Shown: positions 26,968-35,432 of the stretch, in pieces
Layout: each line of letters opens with the position of its first letter
How positions within the stretch are numbered: the stretch's first letter is position 1
Source: Brevibacillus brevis NBRC 100599
GTDB taxonomy: Bacteria > Bacillota > Bacilli > Brevibacillales > Brevibacillaceae
Reading direction: 5' to 3'
Assembly (NCBI RefSeq): GCF_000010165.1
Contig: NC_012491.1
Coordinates: forward strand, 3,169,501 to 3,233,500
Length of the DNA stretch: 64,000 nucleotides
Position numbers and translations under genes: made by a program
Notes under the pieces: generated by a model
What the model was told of the DNA's origin: nothing
The model's database searches: none
What the model saw: only the letters and a program-made list of their open reading frames with translations

Positions 26968-28524
26968 TTATTTATTTTCGACGTTTACGATGCTAAGAGA
27001 ATCGGTAAGTGCTGACGCGCACTTGCGGGCATCCGGATTTTCTGAACGTACGGCTGCCAATGCAGCATCAATGGTTTCATCGATTTTGGTCCACGCAGGG
27101 TCATCAATTTTTCTCAGCGTAGGCTCCGCTACATCCCATTGATGTTCTAGATCATCGGCTCCTTTTTTCGCTGAAGCAAAGTCGTTTTCGTTAACATAGG
27201 TAAGCATCCTGTTTTCTATTGTAACAAAATTGGTTAATTTCCCAAATAATGACACTTGTTTCGTATCGGTTTGCGGTTTTCTAGCTGCTGTCGTTTGTGG
27301 AGAATCGGTTTGTGAGGATGATTGATTTGCTTCGTTTAAGACACGTACCGAATCAGAAAGCACAGATTGGCACTGGATGGCATCAGGGGTTCCTGAACGT
27401 ACAGCTGCCAATGCAATGTCAATTGTTTCATCAATCTTGGTCCATGTCGTTCCATCGATTTTTCTCAACACAGGCTCCGCTACATCCCATTGGTGTTCCA
27501 GATCGTCGGCTCCTTTATTCGCTAAAGCAAAGTCATTCGCATTTACGTTGGTAAGCAAATCATTTTCAATTTTAATAAATTCGGTTAATTGTCCGGTTAG
27601 TGTCGCTGGTGCAGAAGCAGCTTGCGATGCGATATGATTGCTTAACTCGACATAACCGCCTATACCAACAGCTAAGAAAATACAGAGTGCGGCTATGGTT
27701 TGCATCAACGCATTTTTCTTACTTCCATTTGTTTGTTCCGTATCTACTGCTTCCGTTTTTGCTAAACGATCAAATTTTGTCACCGCAAGAAAAACGATGA
27801 TCGCTAAAATCGCTATAAGGAAAATGACACTTGTGACGGTTGTCCCCAAACCTAACCCGCCATTATTTTTTGCTTGAGATAGATAATCTCCAATTGATGC
27901 TCCGAGTGGACGAGTAAGAATATAAACAATCCAAAACGCTAATACTCCATCAAGACTCAAAAAGCTCCAAGCCAAAAGTACACAAACGATGATCAAAATG
28001 ACGGTTATTCCAGTGTATAGATAACCGAGACCGAGTTGCTCGGAAAACAAATCGCCGATAGCTGTACCAAGCGCAAAGGTGAAAAGAATGGTAAGCCAAT
28101 AGAAAACCTCTCGTTTCCTCGTGTAAATCGAGTGAATGGAGAGTGTTTTTTCACTCCGATACCAAAAAAGAAACGTTAACCCTAGCAGTACGGAGAATAC
28201 TGCTGTACTGGTCTCAAGAGGTACTCCAACATTGTCTGTCAAATTATCAGTAACCAACGTCCCAAACACGCTGATCAGCACAACCGTTACCCAATAAATG
28301 CCTGGAATATATTTCGTTGCTCGGAATTGTAGAAATAAAACAATGAAAAACGTGATTCCCATAGTAGCGGTAGTAAACATTAAACCAAATCCGAGATTAA
28401 AATTGAGGAAATCGGCAAATGTTTCACCGACAGTCGTGCATAGGACCTTAATAATCCAGAAGAAAATCGTAACCTCAGGTACCTTGCTCTGTAAAATTTT
28501 CAATTTGTTTTGGTTGAGTGCCAT
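26968..28524 (-). CDS. COG4705-type membrane protein with two C-terminal tandem helical repeats
   Basis: Residues 1-250 are a COG4705-type membrane domain with the same three motifs as its paralogue (FFWIIKVLCTTVGETFAD, FYWLTILFTFALGTAIGD, FWIVYILTRPLGASIGDYL). A further helix at about 275-292 then exports a C-terminal region made of two ~90-residue repeats (residues 311-400 and 427-518). These share DDLEHQWDVAEP, LRKID, WTKIDETID and ALAAVRS, are about 70 % alike, and are joined by a Ser/Thr/Gln-rich linker. The repeats look like an extracytoplasmic four-helix sensor or metal-binding domain; I do not recognise the family. The frame extends to 28557, but AAAGGA eight bases before ATG 28524 sets the start. 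Confidence 0.82.
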   Translation of the reverse strand: MALNQNKLKILQSKVPEVTIFFWIIKVLCTTVGETFADFLNFNLGFGLMFTTATMGITFFIVLFLQFRATKYIPGIYWVTVVLISVFGTLVTDNLTDNVGVPLETSTAVFSVLLGLTFLFWYRSEKTLSIHSIYTRKREVFYWLTILFTFALGTAIGDLFSEQLGLGYLYTGITVILIIVCVLLAWSFLSLDGVLAFWIVYILTRPLGASIGDYLSQAKNNGGLGLGTTVTSVIFLIAILAIIVFLAVTKFDRLAKTEAVDTEQTNGSKKNALMQTIAALCIFLAVGIGGYVELSNHIASQAASAPATLTGQLTEFIKIENDLLTNVNANDFALANKGADDLEHQWDVAEPVLRKIDGTTWTKIDETIDIALAAVRSGTPDAIQCQSVLSDSVRVLNEANQSSSQTDSPQTTAARKPQTDTKQVSLFGKLTNFVTIENRMLTYVNENDFASAKKGADDLEHQWDVAEPTLRKIDDPAWTKIDETIDAALAAVRSENPDARKCASALTDSLSIVNVENK

Positions 28525-28594
28525 ATAGATGTTCCTTTCCAGGCAGTGATTTTTCACTGCTTATTTTCATTCACTGCGTTGTGAGAGCAAATTA

Positions 28595-28628
28595 ACTGTA
28601 ATACAGGAGAATTAAAAGAAGATTAAAA
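28595..28628 (-). promoter_or_regulatory. Direct-repeat promoter upstream of the second COG4705-type gene
   Basis: On the minus strand TTTTAAT occurs at 28628-28622 and again at 28617-28611 (11-bp period), followed after ten bases by TACAGT (28600-28595). Spacing and orientation equal those at 22535-22568 and 25218-25251. Confidence 0.62.
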
Positions 28629-29035
28629 AGCTATCACACCAACAAGCTCAATGAGTGTAGGGAACATCCGTTCCGGTGCTTTGTAAAATAATCTTGGACA
28701 CTCCGACATACCCTCCTTTGTTTATATCAATGTGAGTGCTATTGGTTACAATGACAAGGGTAAGCTTATGGTATATATTCAGGATAAAGAAGAAGACAAT
28801 TAATACCAAAAAGCTTATTTACTTGTGGAGTCATAACAGATGGGAGAGAACCATTTGTCAACTCAGTCACAGAAGCGGGAACCGAAAGCTTCTGGTCCGA
28901 ACATGAGGAAATGTGCCAAGCGGTATTTAAGATATCGAATTGTCTTCTAGCAAAACTTGGAATGAACCAGTTACTCAGATTGATATTACTCGTGAACAAG
29001 AGAAGTTCTTTAATCGGTTCATCTATGTATGAGAG
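28629..29035. other. Intergenic stretch, probably decayed coding DNA
   Basis: A plus-strand frame without a start (about 28786-29068) encodes around 90 residues that I cannot assign. No RNA gene or repeat was recognised. Confidence 0.3.
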
Positions 29036-29380
29036 ATGGTATCGACAATCTTTATTCGTGAGCTAAGTAAAGGCGCTCGTTTAACCGGTAAGCAGCTGAT
29101 GGACATTATAAAATACGACTAATCCTGGTACTGTGCCAAGGGATACATGTACGAAATCCTACATTCCCTTATGTGAGCGGGAGTGGTACATGGTGAGTGG
29201 GATCATCCTATTAAACGAAATGTCCTTCACTATCAAATCACGCATTTAGGTGCAGAATTATTCGTTCAAGAGCAACAGAAGACAATTGAAAAATTAAGAG
29301 ACATCTCTTCTGTTATGAAAGCACTTAACCACTTATTTAAACAAGAAGAGAATCAACTTTTGGAACGATCTGAGCAATAG
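29036..29380 (+). pseudogene. PadR-family regulator gene interrupted by two in-frame stops
   Basis: Reading through one frame from ATG 29036 gives LSKGARLTGKQLMDIIK, stop, AKGYMYEILHSLM, stop, AGVVHGEWDHPIKRNVLHYQ, then a C-terminal helix (about 115 codons in total). This is the winged-helix layout of PadR-like regulators. Two stops in an otherwise intact frame indicate a recent pseudogene, or read-through if the sequence is right. Confidence 0.72.
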
Positions 29381-29582
29381 AAGCAGTTACTACGATCAAT
29401 CTGGTTTATTCATAACTCTAAGTATGTAGGAGGATTAAATTGTTTCTAAACACCACGACTGCACCAAAATGAATTGGGATTTTATTCCATATCAATGTGC
29501 TTCATAAGGAAGGCTCCAGTTATTTATGTTGAGACACTGCTAGAGGCAATTGAATCACTGAGAATATGTGAGGGTTAACGCT

Positions 29583-30252
29583 ATGAAGAGATTACTTAGC
29601 TCATTCCTTGTTACATCATTAATGTTAGGGGTTACAATATCTTTCCCTTCAGCTCTCCATGCTATGGGAACTACTCTGATCCAAAAAGGCTCAGTTCGAT
29701 CCGATTTTGATACTCATCAGTATAAATCTGACATTGAATACGTTATTGAAAAGAGAGTGATGTGGAAGTACCCTGATGGAACATTTAGACCTACAACTCA
29801 AATGACACAAAGTCAGCTCCTAACTACTCTGGTTACCGTCATGCAATTGAAAGAAAAGGCACCTCTGGCCCAATTACCTCCAGGTCACTGGGCGAAAGAC
29901 ATTTATGAAAAGGCAAACAACAGAAAGCCCGTTCCAGCGAGCAGAAGCAGCCCACATTTTAAAGTTTTTGCATATCGAATACAACAGTATTATAGCCGGC
30001 ATGAAAATAACTGACCAATTTCATAATAGTCTTAAAGTCGTAAATGGTTATTTAACTGGGGTAATTCCTAAACCGAAGAATATGACAGTGAGAGTTTCCA
30101 TATACAGGGGCGAACCTCGTGATAGGGATCTTTATTTAAAGAAGGTACGCCTATCCATTCGAGTTTATCTACCAGGGAAACCTGAATCAGTTGCTTCCTA
30201 TGCTTCCGGTGAAATCCCAAACCTTACAAGAGTAAACACTATGCTCAAATAA
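29583..30252 (+). pseudogene. Frameshifted S-layer-homology (SLH) protein gene
   Basis: The first frame (from ATG 29583) has a signal peptide (MKRLLSSFLVTSLMLGV) and an SLH-like repeat with KRVMWKYPDGTFRPTTQMTQ and PPGHWAKDIYEKA. Near 29920 the reading frame must shift to continue with PFQRAEAAHILKFLHIEYN, and then runs on to 30252. Both parts fit one envelope-anchored protein, so the gene is broken by a frameshift. Confidence 0.72.
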
Positions 30253-30453
30253 TACGGATGTATGGATGACTGGATAGTTTGAATCGGATTGATGAATAGA
30301 AATCATCATGAGAGTATAAGGCATAGAAAATATATACAACTTACCCAAGGCATAAGAAATAATCTGTATCGAAAAGCACGTGTAACCATTTGGTCGCAAG
30401 GTGTTATTAAATTAAACAAAACTGCACTTCAAAATCCATGGTATTAAATCAAA

Positions 30454-30678
30454 ATGCCACTCCTGAGAAAAGTGTTCAAGAAAGGAATTAAAAATGATCG
30501 GAAGAATTGGTGGCGGACCAGTCAGACCAACCCTCGGAGAGATTTATCAATTGGTATTTCTAATTTTTTTACAGCAGGCCAACCAATTGGAAGCATTCGT
30601 ACAACTGGACAAACAACCGGGATACATTTACATTTCGAGGTAGCAGGGGGGGTACACCTTGAACAAAAGATTGTCTAA
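30454..30678 (+). pseudogene. M23 peptidase C-terminal remnant
   Basis: The end of the frame reads AGQPIGSIRTTGQTTGIHLHFEV, the conserved end of lysostaphin-type M23 domains with HLHFE. The first 35 codons are unrelated and the N-terminal zinc ligands are missing. Confidence 0.65.
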
Positions 30679-30685
30679 TGCTACC

Positions 30686-30709
30686 ATAATATTAAATACA
30701 AAATATTAT
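30686..30709. promoter_or_regulatory. Inverted repeat in front of the GntR gene, candidate autoregulatory site
   Basis: ATAATATT and AATATTAT flank an eight-base spacer that ends in TACAA, just upstream of the gntR ribosome binding site. Confidence 0.4.
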
Positions 30710-30726
30710 TTTGATTGAGGTGAACG

Positions 30727-31374
30727 ATGATTACTCGCAAATACGACTCATTAAAAGACCACGTATACAAATATATTGCTTCGCGAATCCAGAATGGAAC
30801 ATTGCTGCCAAATCACAAGATTAATGAAGCAGAGATCTGTGAAAAGCTGGAGGTCAGCAGGACTCCCGTTCGGGAAGCACTCATCCAGTTGTCCTCGGAT
30901 AATCTCCTGGAGTATATTCCGAGACGCGGCTTTCTCGTAAAGGAACTAAATACGAAAGAAAAGTTGGATGTATTCGCCGTCATTGGTTCATTGGATGCCT
31001 TGGCTGCACGGTTGTCAATGGAGTTTATTACGGACAGTGATATGTCCATGATGGAGGAGTATATACGGAAAATTGATGTGTCGATCCAAGAGAACAATTA
31101 CGATGATTATCAAAAATATCAAACCGCTTTCCATAAGGTGTACATCGACAAGTGCAACAACCATACACTGATTACGATGATGGAATCATTGCAAAACAGT
31201 TTTATTCGGCAGTCCTATTTGAGCAACGACTCGGAAAAACTTTATGTCATCTTAAAACAAATGAACGACCAACATAAACAGATCTTGCGTTATTTTAAAG
31301 AACGAGATTCAGATGCTTTGGCGAACTTGATCCAATTCCATCACTGGAAGATTGAGCATCCTGAGATGATTTAA
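30727..31374 (+). CDS. GntR/FadR-type transcriptional regulator
   Basis: The 215-residue protein has an N-terminal winged helix (INEAEICEKLEVSRTPVREAL, then LEYIPRRGFLVKEL) and an all-helical FCD ligand domain. The metal-ligand pattern of FCD domains is partly seen (DYQKYQTAFHKVYIDKCNNH and FHHWKIEH). It starts with ATG 30727 after TTGAGGTG. It is followed by its own terminator and then by the catabolic operon at 31.6-37.8 kb in the same direction, which it very likely controls. Confidence 0.9.
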   Translation: MITRKYDSLKDHVYKYIASRIQNGTLLPNHKINEAEICEKLEVSRTPVREALIQLSSDNLLEYIPRRGFLVKELNTKEKLDVFAVIGSLDALAARLSMEFITDSDMSMMEEYIRKIDVSIQENNYDDYQKYQTAFHKVYIDKCNNHTLITMMESLQNSFIRQSYLSNDSEKLYVILKQMNDQHKQILRYFKERDSDALANLIQFHHWKIEHPEMI

Positions 31375-31398
31375 TAGAAATAAGTTTGACTGGTCAGT

Positions 31399-31430
31399 CG
31401 ACAAGAGTAGTAACAACTCTTGTCGTTTTT
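31399..31430 (+). terminator. Terminator after gntR
   Basis: CGACAAGAGT and ACTCTTGTCG form a 10-bp stem with a seven-base loop, followed by TTTTT. Confidence 0.88.
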
Positions 31431-31485
31431 ATAAATAAAAAGAGTAATAAAAAGAGTAAGACTATTGTGTTTTCTTAAAACGAAT

Positions 31486-31590
31486 AATACAATACAAAAT
31501 ATACAATATACTAAACACAAAAAACATCACGAATGTTCATCATTGAATAGGAGGTGTTCATCAATAATTATATTATATATTGTATATTAT
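31486..31590 (+). promoter_or_regulatory. AT-rich repeat region before the PLP-enzyme operon, candidate GntR sites
   Basis: The motif ATACAATA or its complement appears in AATACAATAC (31486-31495), ATATACAATATAC (31499-31511) and ATATTGTATATTAT (31577-31590). This is the likely promoter/operator region of the operon. A lone GGAGG at 31551 has no suitable start codon after it. No S-box or T-box was recognised. Confidence 0.45.
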
Positions 31591-31630
31591 TTACATGAGT
31601 TAAGTTATTTCTGCAAAGGTGGAGGCAAAA

Positions 31631-32848
31631 ATGAAAAAAATCGATAATTCCAACAGTCTAATGGGTACAAAAACGGTTTGGGCTGGCGAAAAGGAGTTTA
31701 TGGTTTTTGGTTCTACACAAGTCCCTGTCGTGTTAAGTGTAGCTTATGGATATGATGATGTGGATGAATGGTATGACGTAGCGATCGGGAATAAACCGGG
31801 CCATATATACAATCGCATGACCAACCCAACTGTTCAGGCCTTTGAAGAAAAACTGAGAACGCTGGAAGGGGCCGAGCGAGCAATAGCGTTTTCATCCGGC
31901 ATGGCTGCGATCAGCAGTACTTTGTATACATTTTTACGACCAGGTGACAGGGTGGTCTCGATAAAAGATACGTACGGTGGTACGAACAAAATTTTCACTG
32001 AATTTTTACCCAATATTAATGTTGATGTTGTTTTGTGCAACACCGGCAATCAAGAAGAAATTGAAACAGAAATTCAAAAGGGCTGCCAGTTACTTTATTT
32101 GGAATCACCAACGAATCCGACATTGAAAATTGTGGACATCGAGCATTTGGCCAAGCTAGCAAAATCAGTCGGGGCATTGGTTGTTATCGACAATACGATT
32201 GCGACCCCTATAAATCAAAATCCGCTTCTACTCGGTGTTGATCTCGTTATTCACAGCGCCACCAAATTTTTAAGCGGGCATGCGGACGCATTGGGCGGAG
32301 TCGTTTGCGGTTCTCAGCAGTTGATGGAAAAAGTGTATCACTACAGAGAAATAAATGGAGCAACGATGGATCCTTGGTCCGCCTACCTCATTTTGCGGGG
32401 GATGAAAACATTAAAGCTCAGGGTAGAGCAGCAAGCGAAAAGCGCGATGGAAGTTGCCCGATTCCTGCAAAAACAAGAGTGCGTGGAGGCTGTCTATTAT
32501 CCGGGATTAGAAAGCCACAAAAATCATGAGGTCGCCAAACGGCAGATGAGTGGATTCGGGGGTATTCTTAGTTTTGTTCTGAAAGGTGAAATGGAGGCGA
32601 TTAAAGTTTTTCTGCCTCATTTGCGGTTAGGAAACCGGGCGGGAAATTTGGGTGCTGTCGAGACGATTTATGGCCCAGCTAGGACGACCAGCCATGTGGA
32701 ATGCACGCTTGAGGAGAGGATGGCCTTGGGGATTTCTGAAGGATTGGTTCGTATGTCGGTTGGGATTGAAGATACGGAAGATTTGATTTCGGATCTCGAA
32801 CAGGCATTGAACTATTTGGCTTCACAGATGAACAAAACAGCATTGTAG
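31631..32848 (+). CDS. Cystathionine gamma-synthase family PLP enzyme
   Basis: This 405-residue Cys/Met-metabolism PLP enzyme has the Schiff-base lysine in HSATKFLSGHAD, phosphate-binding SSGMAAIS and the YNRMTNPT motif. Members catalyse gamma- or beta-replacement/elimination on sulfur amino acids or activated homoserines. The position that is Cys in typical methionine gamma-lyases is Gly here (DTYGGTNKIF), as in gamma-synthases, so a plain methionine gamma-lyase label would be unsafe. AAAGGTGGAGG before ATG 31631 sets the start; GTG 31619 is inside that site. It is the first gene of an operon with a homoserine-dehydrogenase-like gene 15 bp downstream, an aldehyde dehydrogenase, an amino-acid permease and mmuM. 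Confidence 0.88.
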   Translation: MKKIDNSNSLMGTKTVWAGEKEFMVFGSTQVPVVLSVAYGYDDVDEWYDVAIGNKPGHIYNRMTNPTVQAFEEKLRTLEGAERAIAFSSGMAAISSTLYTFLRPGDRVVSIKDTYGGTNKIFTEFLPNINVDVVLCNTGNQEEIETEIQKGCQLLYLESPTNPTLKIVDIEHLAKLAKSVGALVVIDNTIATPINQNPLLLGVDLVIHSATKFLSGHADALGGVVCGSQQLMEKVYHYREINGATMDPWSAYLILRGMKTLKLRVEQQAKSAMEVARFLQKQECVEAVYYPGLESHKNHEVAKRQMSGFGGILSFVLKGEMEAIKVFLPHLRLGNRAGNLGAVETIYGPARTTSHVECTLEERMALGISEGLVRMSVGIEDTEDLISDLEQALNYLASQMNKTAL

Positions 32849-32863
32849 GAGGATCGAATCAGA

Positions 32864-33904
32864 ATGACACACAAAGTAGCATTACTCGGTTTTGGAGTGG
32901 TAGGACAAGGATTGGCGGAAATTTTGGAAACGAAAGCGGACGCTTTATACGCAAATGTAGGTTTCGAGGCGAAAGTAGTAGCGATTTCTGATCTGATGAA
33001 AGGCTCCCTCTATCATCCAGACGGTCTGGATCTCTCTTTGGCTTTACGTATTGTGGGCGAAACGGGCAGTTTGCAGGGCTACCCTGATACCCCTGGCTTA
33101 ATCAAAGGCTGGGACAGCTTTCAAACGATTAGGGAAAGCAATGCGGATACGATCGTAGAAATGACGTTCACGGATATTAAAACAGGTCAGCCAGCGATCG
33201 ATCATTGTAAGGCTGCCTTTGAAAGTAAGAAAAATATCGTGATGAGCAACAAGGGACCCGTTTCTCTGGCATTCCGAGAGTTGGAGACAGTAGCAAAACA
33301 AAACGGGGTTCGCTGGTGCTATGAAGGAACAGTTATGAGTGGAACGCCATCCATCCGTATGCCACTCGTTTCATTGGTAGGTAACGACATCTCCGAAATT
33401 CGCGGAATTCTCAATGGAACAACAAACTATATCCTCACTAGGATGGAGGAAGGATTGACCTATGAGGACGCCTTGGCAGAAGCGCAATCTCTCGGGTATG
33501 CAGAGGCAGATCCGCGAAACGATGTCGAAGGCTTTGATGCTCAATATAAAGTAACGATTTTGGCAAACACGATCATGAACGCTCATATTCAAAGAGACGA
33601 GATCGCGCGTGAAGGAATTTCGAAACTTACCCCACAAGACATTCAATGGGCAAAAGAAAATAAGAAAAGATGGAAGCTGATCGCACGAGTTGTTAAAGAA
33701 GGGGAGCATGTAATGGCAAAGGTTGGTCCCGAAGCAATCCCGTTAACCGACCCGTTGGCAGGCGTATTAGGGGCGCAAAACGCGATCACCTATTACTGCG
33801 ATTTGGCAGGTCCGATTACGCTTATCGGTGCAGGAGCTGGGCGTACAGAGACTGGCTTCTCTATTCTCATTGATTTGATCAACATTAGCCGTGGCCAATT
33901 GTAG
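32864..33904 (+). CDS. Homoserine dehydrogenase-like oxidoreductase
   Basis: This 346-residue protein has an N-terminal Rossmann motif (GFGVVGQGLAEI), the substrate-domain signature ILNGTTNYILTRM and the catalytic-lysine region DVEGFDAQYKVTIL of homoserine dehydrogenases. It has no C-terminal ACT domain, and the N-terminal half differs from biosynthetic Hom. In this operon it may run in the catabolic direction, oxidising homoserine to aspartate semialdehyde for the aldehyde dehydrogenase encoded next; that is inference. AGGAGG precedes the ATG. Confidence 0.85.
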   Translation: MTHKVALLGFGVVGQGLAEILETKADALYANVGFEAKVVAISDLMKGSLYHPDGLDLSLALRIVGETGSLQGYPDTPGLIKGWDSFQTIRESNADTIVEMTFTDIKTGQPAIDHCKAAFESKKNIVMSNKGPVSLAFRELETVAKQNGVRWCYEGTVMSGTPSIRMPLVSLVGNDISEIRGILNGTTNYILTRMEEGLTYEDALAEAQSLGYAEADPRNDVEGFDAQYKVTILANTIMNAHIQRDEIAREGISKLTPQDIQWAKENKKRWKLIARVVKEGEHVMAKVGPEAIPLTDPLAGVLGAQNAITYYCDLAGPITLIGAGAGRTETGFSILIDLINISRGQL

Positions 33905-33937
33905 AGCAAAAGAAATTCGACTGGAGGTCTATACTTG

Positions 33938-35380
33938 ATGATGACGGAAACTTTCATTAAAAAAAAGATGTTTCTAGCTGGGAAGTGGGTATCCCGCGAT
34001 AAAGAAATGAACGTTCATAATCCGCATGATAATAGCATCATTGCAACGGTGCCGGCTGCTAATGAGGACGACGTACTGTTCGCCATTGAAGAGGCAAAAG
34101 ATGGACAAACGATAGCGGCGGCCATTCCAGTGCATGAGCGGATGGCTATCATCCATCGTGCTGCTGATTGGATTTCCGAGAACAAAGAACTTTATGCGAA
34201 GGTCATTGCTCTTGAGGGAAGTAAAACGATCCGGGAAGCAAGAAAGGAAGTAAGGCGTTGTGTAGAGACATTGCGGATCAGTGCGGAAGAAGCCAGACGA
34301 ATTTACGGAGAAACGATACAATTTGACCAAATGCCAGGCAGCGAAAATCGCGTCGGCTATTACTACCGTTTTCCGGTTGGCATCATTACTGCCATCACAC
34401 CGTTTAACGATCCGTTGAACCTCGTCGCACACAAAATCGGACCCGCGATTGCTGCTGGAAATGCCATTATTGTCAAACCTGCGCCAACGACACCTTTGAG
34501 TGCCTTGCTGCTTGCAGAAGCATTTGATAGAGCGGGACTTCCTCCGAAGGTGCTCTCCATTATTACTGGCTTTACGAATGACATGGGGGAGGCATTAATC
34601 ACTCATCCGGCAATTCGAATGATTTCGTTTACAGGTGGGCTAGCTACTGGAGAAGCGATCATGAAAAAAGCCGGGCTAAAAAAGATGAGCATGGAGCTAG
34701 GCTCCAACTCACCCGTCATCGTCTTGAAAGATGCTGATTTGGAACTAGCGGTAGAGTCGTCTGTGTCGGGTGCGTTTTGGGCAGCTGGTCAAAATTGTCT
34801 AGGAGTACAGCGCATTTATGCACAGGAAGAAATTTATGATGAATTCGTTGATCGGTTCGTCACGCTTACGAAACAATACCGAGTCGGAGACAAATTATCG
34901 GAAGAAACCGATATGGGTCCCATGATCTCGGAAAACGAAGCGAAACGAGTTGAGAATTGGGTGACTGAAGCGGTGCAGAAAGGTGCGACGCTGCTTTGCG
35001 GGGGGATACGTAACGGTGCCTATTACGAACCGACCGTATTAATCAATGTGCCGGCGAATTGCAAGATTGCGAAGGATGAAGTATTTGGTCCGGTCGTTTC
35101 TATTTTCAAGGTCGCGGATTTGGATACTGCTATACGTGAAGCGAACCAAGTACCTTTCGGACTTCAAGCTGGCATTTTCACACGTGAAGTAGACAAGGCA
35201 TTTTCTGCTATTTACAAGCTAGAAGTGGGAGGTGTTATGATTAACGATAGTTCTGATTACCGTATCGATGCGATGCCGTTCGGTGGTGTGAAAGGATCGG
35301 GAATTGGTCGTGAGGGAATTGCCTTTGCCCTGCAAGAAATGACCGAACCGAAAGTAGTATGCTTCAGACTTTTAACGTAA
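33938..35380 (+). CDS. NAD(P)-dependent aldehyde dehydrogenase
   Basis: The ~480-residue protein has the ALDH signatures: PFNDPLN with the oxyanion Asn, [16 protein letters not shown] with the general-base Glu, and the catalytic Cys in [19 protein letters not shown] and [14 protein letters not shown] are near the end. It resembles lactaldehyde/succinate-semialdehyde-type dehydrogenases. TTG 33935, ATG 33938 and ATG 33941 are all possible starts behind CTGGAGGTC; I use 33938. Within the operon its substrate may be a semialdehyde made by the preceding dehydrogenase. Confidence 0.9.
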   Translation: MMTETFIKKKMFLAGKWVSRDKEMNVHNPHDNSIIATVPAANEDDVLFAIEEAKDGQTIAAAIPVHERMAIIHRAADWISENKELYAKVIALEGSKTIREARKEVRRCVETLRISAEEARRIYGETIQFDQMPGSENRVGYYYRFPVGIITAITPFNDPLNLVAHKIGPAIAAGNAIIVKPAPTTPLSALLLAEAFDRAGLPPKVLSIITGFTNDMGEALITHPAIRMISFTGGLATGEAIMKKAGLKKMSMELGSNSPVIVLKDADLELAVESSVSGAFWAAGQNCLGVQRIYAQEEIYDEFVDRFVTLTKQYRVGDKLSEETDMGPMISENEAKRVENWVTEAVQKGATLLCGGIRNGAYYEPTVLINVPANCKIAKDEVFGPVVSIFKVADLDTAIREANQVPFGLQAGIFTREVDKAFSAIYKLEVGGVMINDSSDYRIDAMPFGGVKGSGIGREGIAFALQEMTEPKVVCFRLLT

Positions 35381-35432
35381 CAGGGAACCACCATGCCTGA
35401 AAAACATTCATTTCTCTAAGGGGTGGAACAAC

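Noticed and set aside
31375..31630. S-box, T-box or other riboswitch before the sulfur-amino-acid operon
   Set aside because: No conserved riboswitch core and no antiterminator/terminator pair was found, only AT-rich repeats that fit a repressor site.
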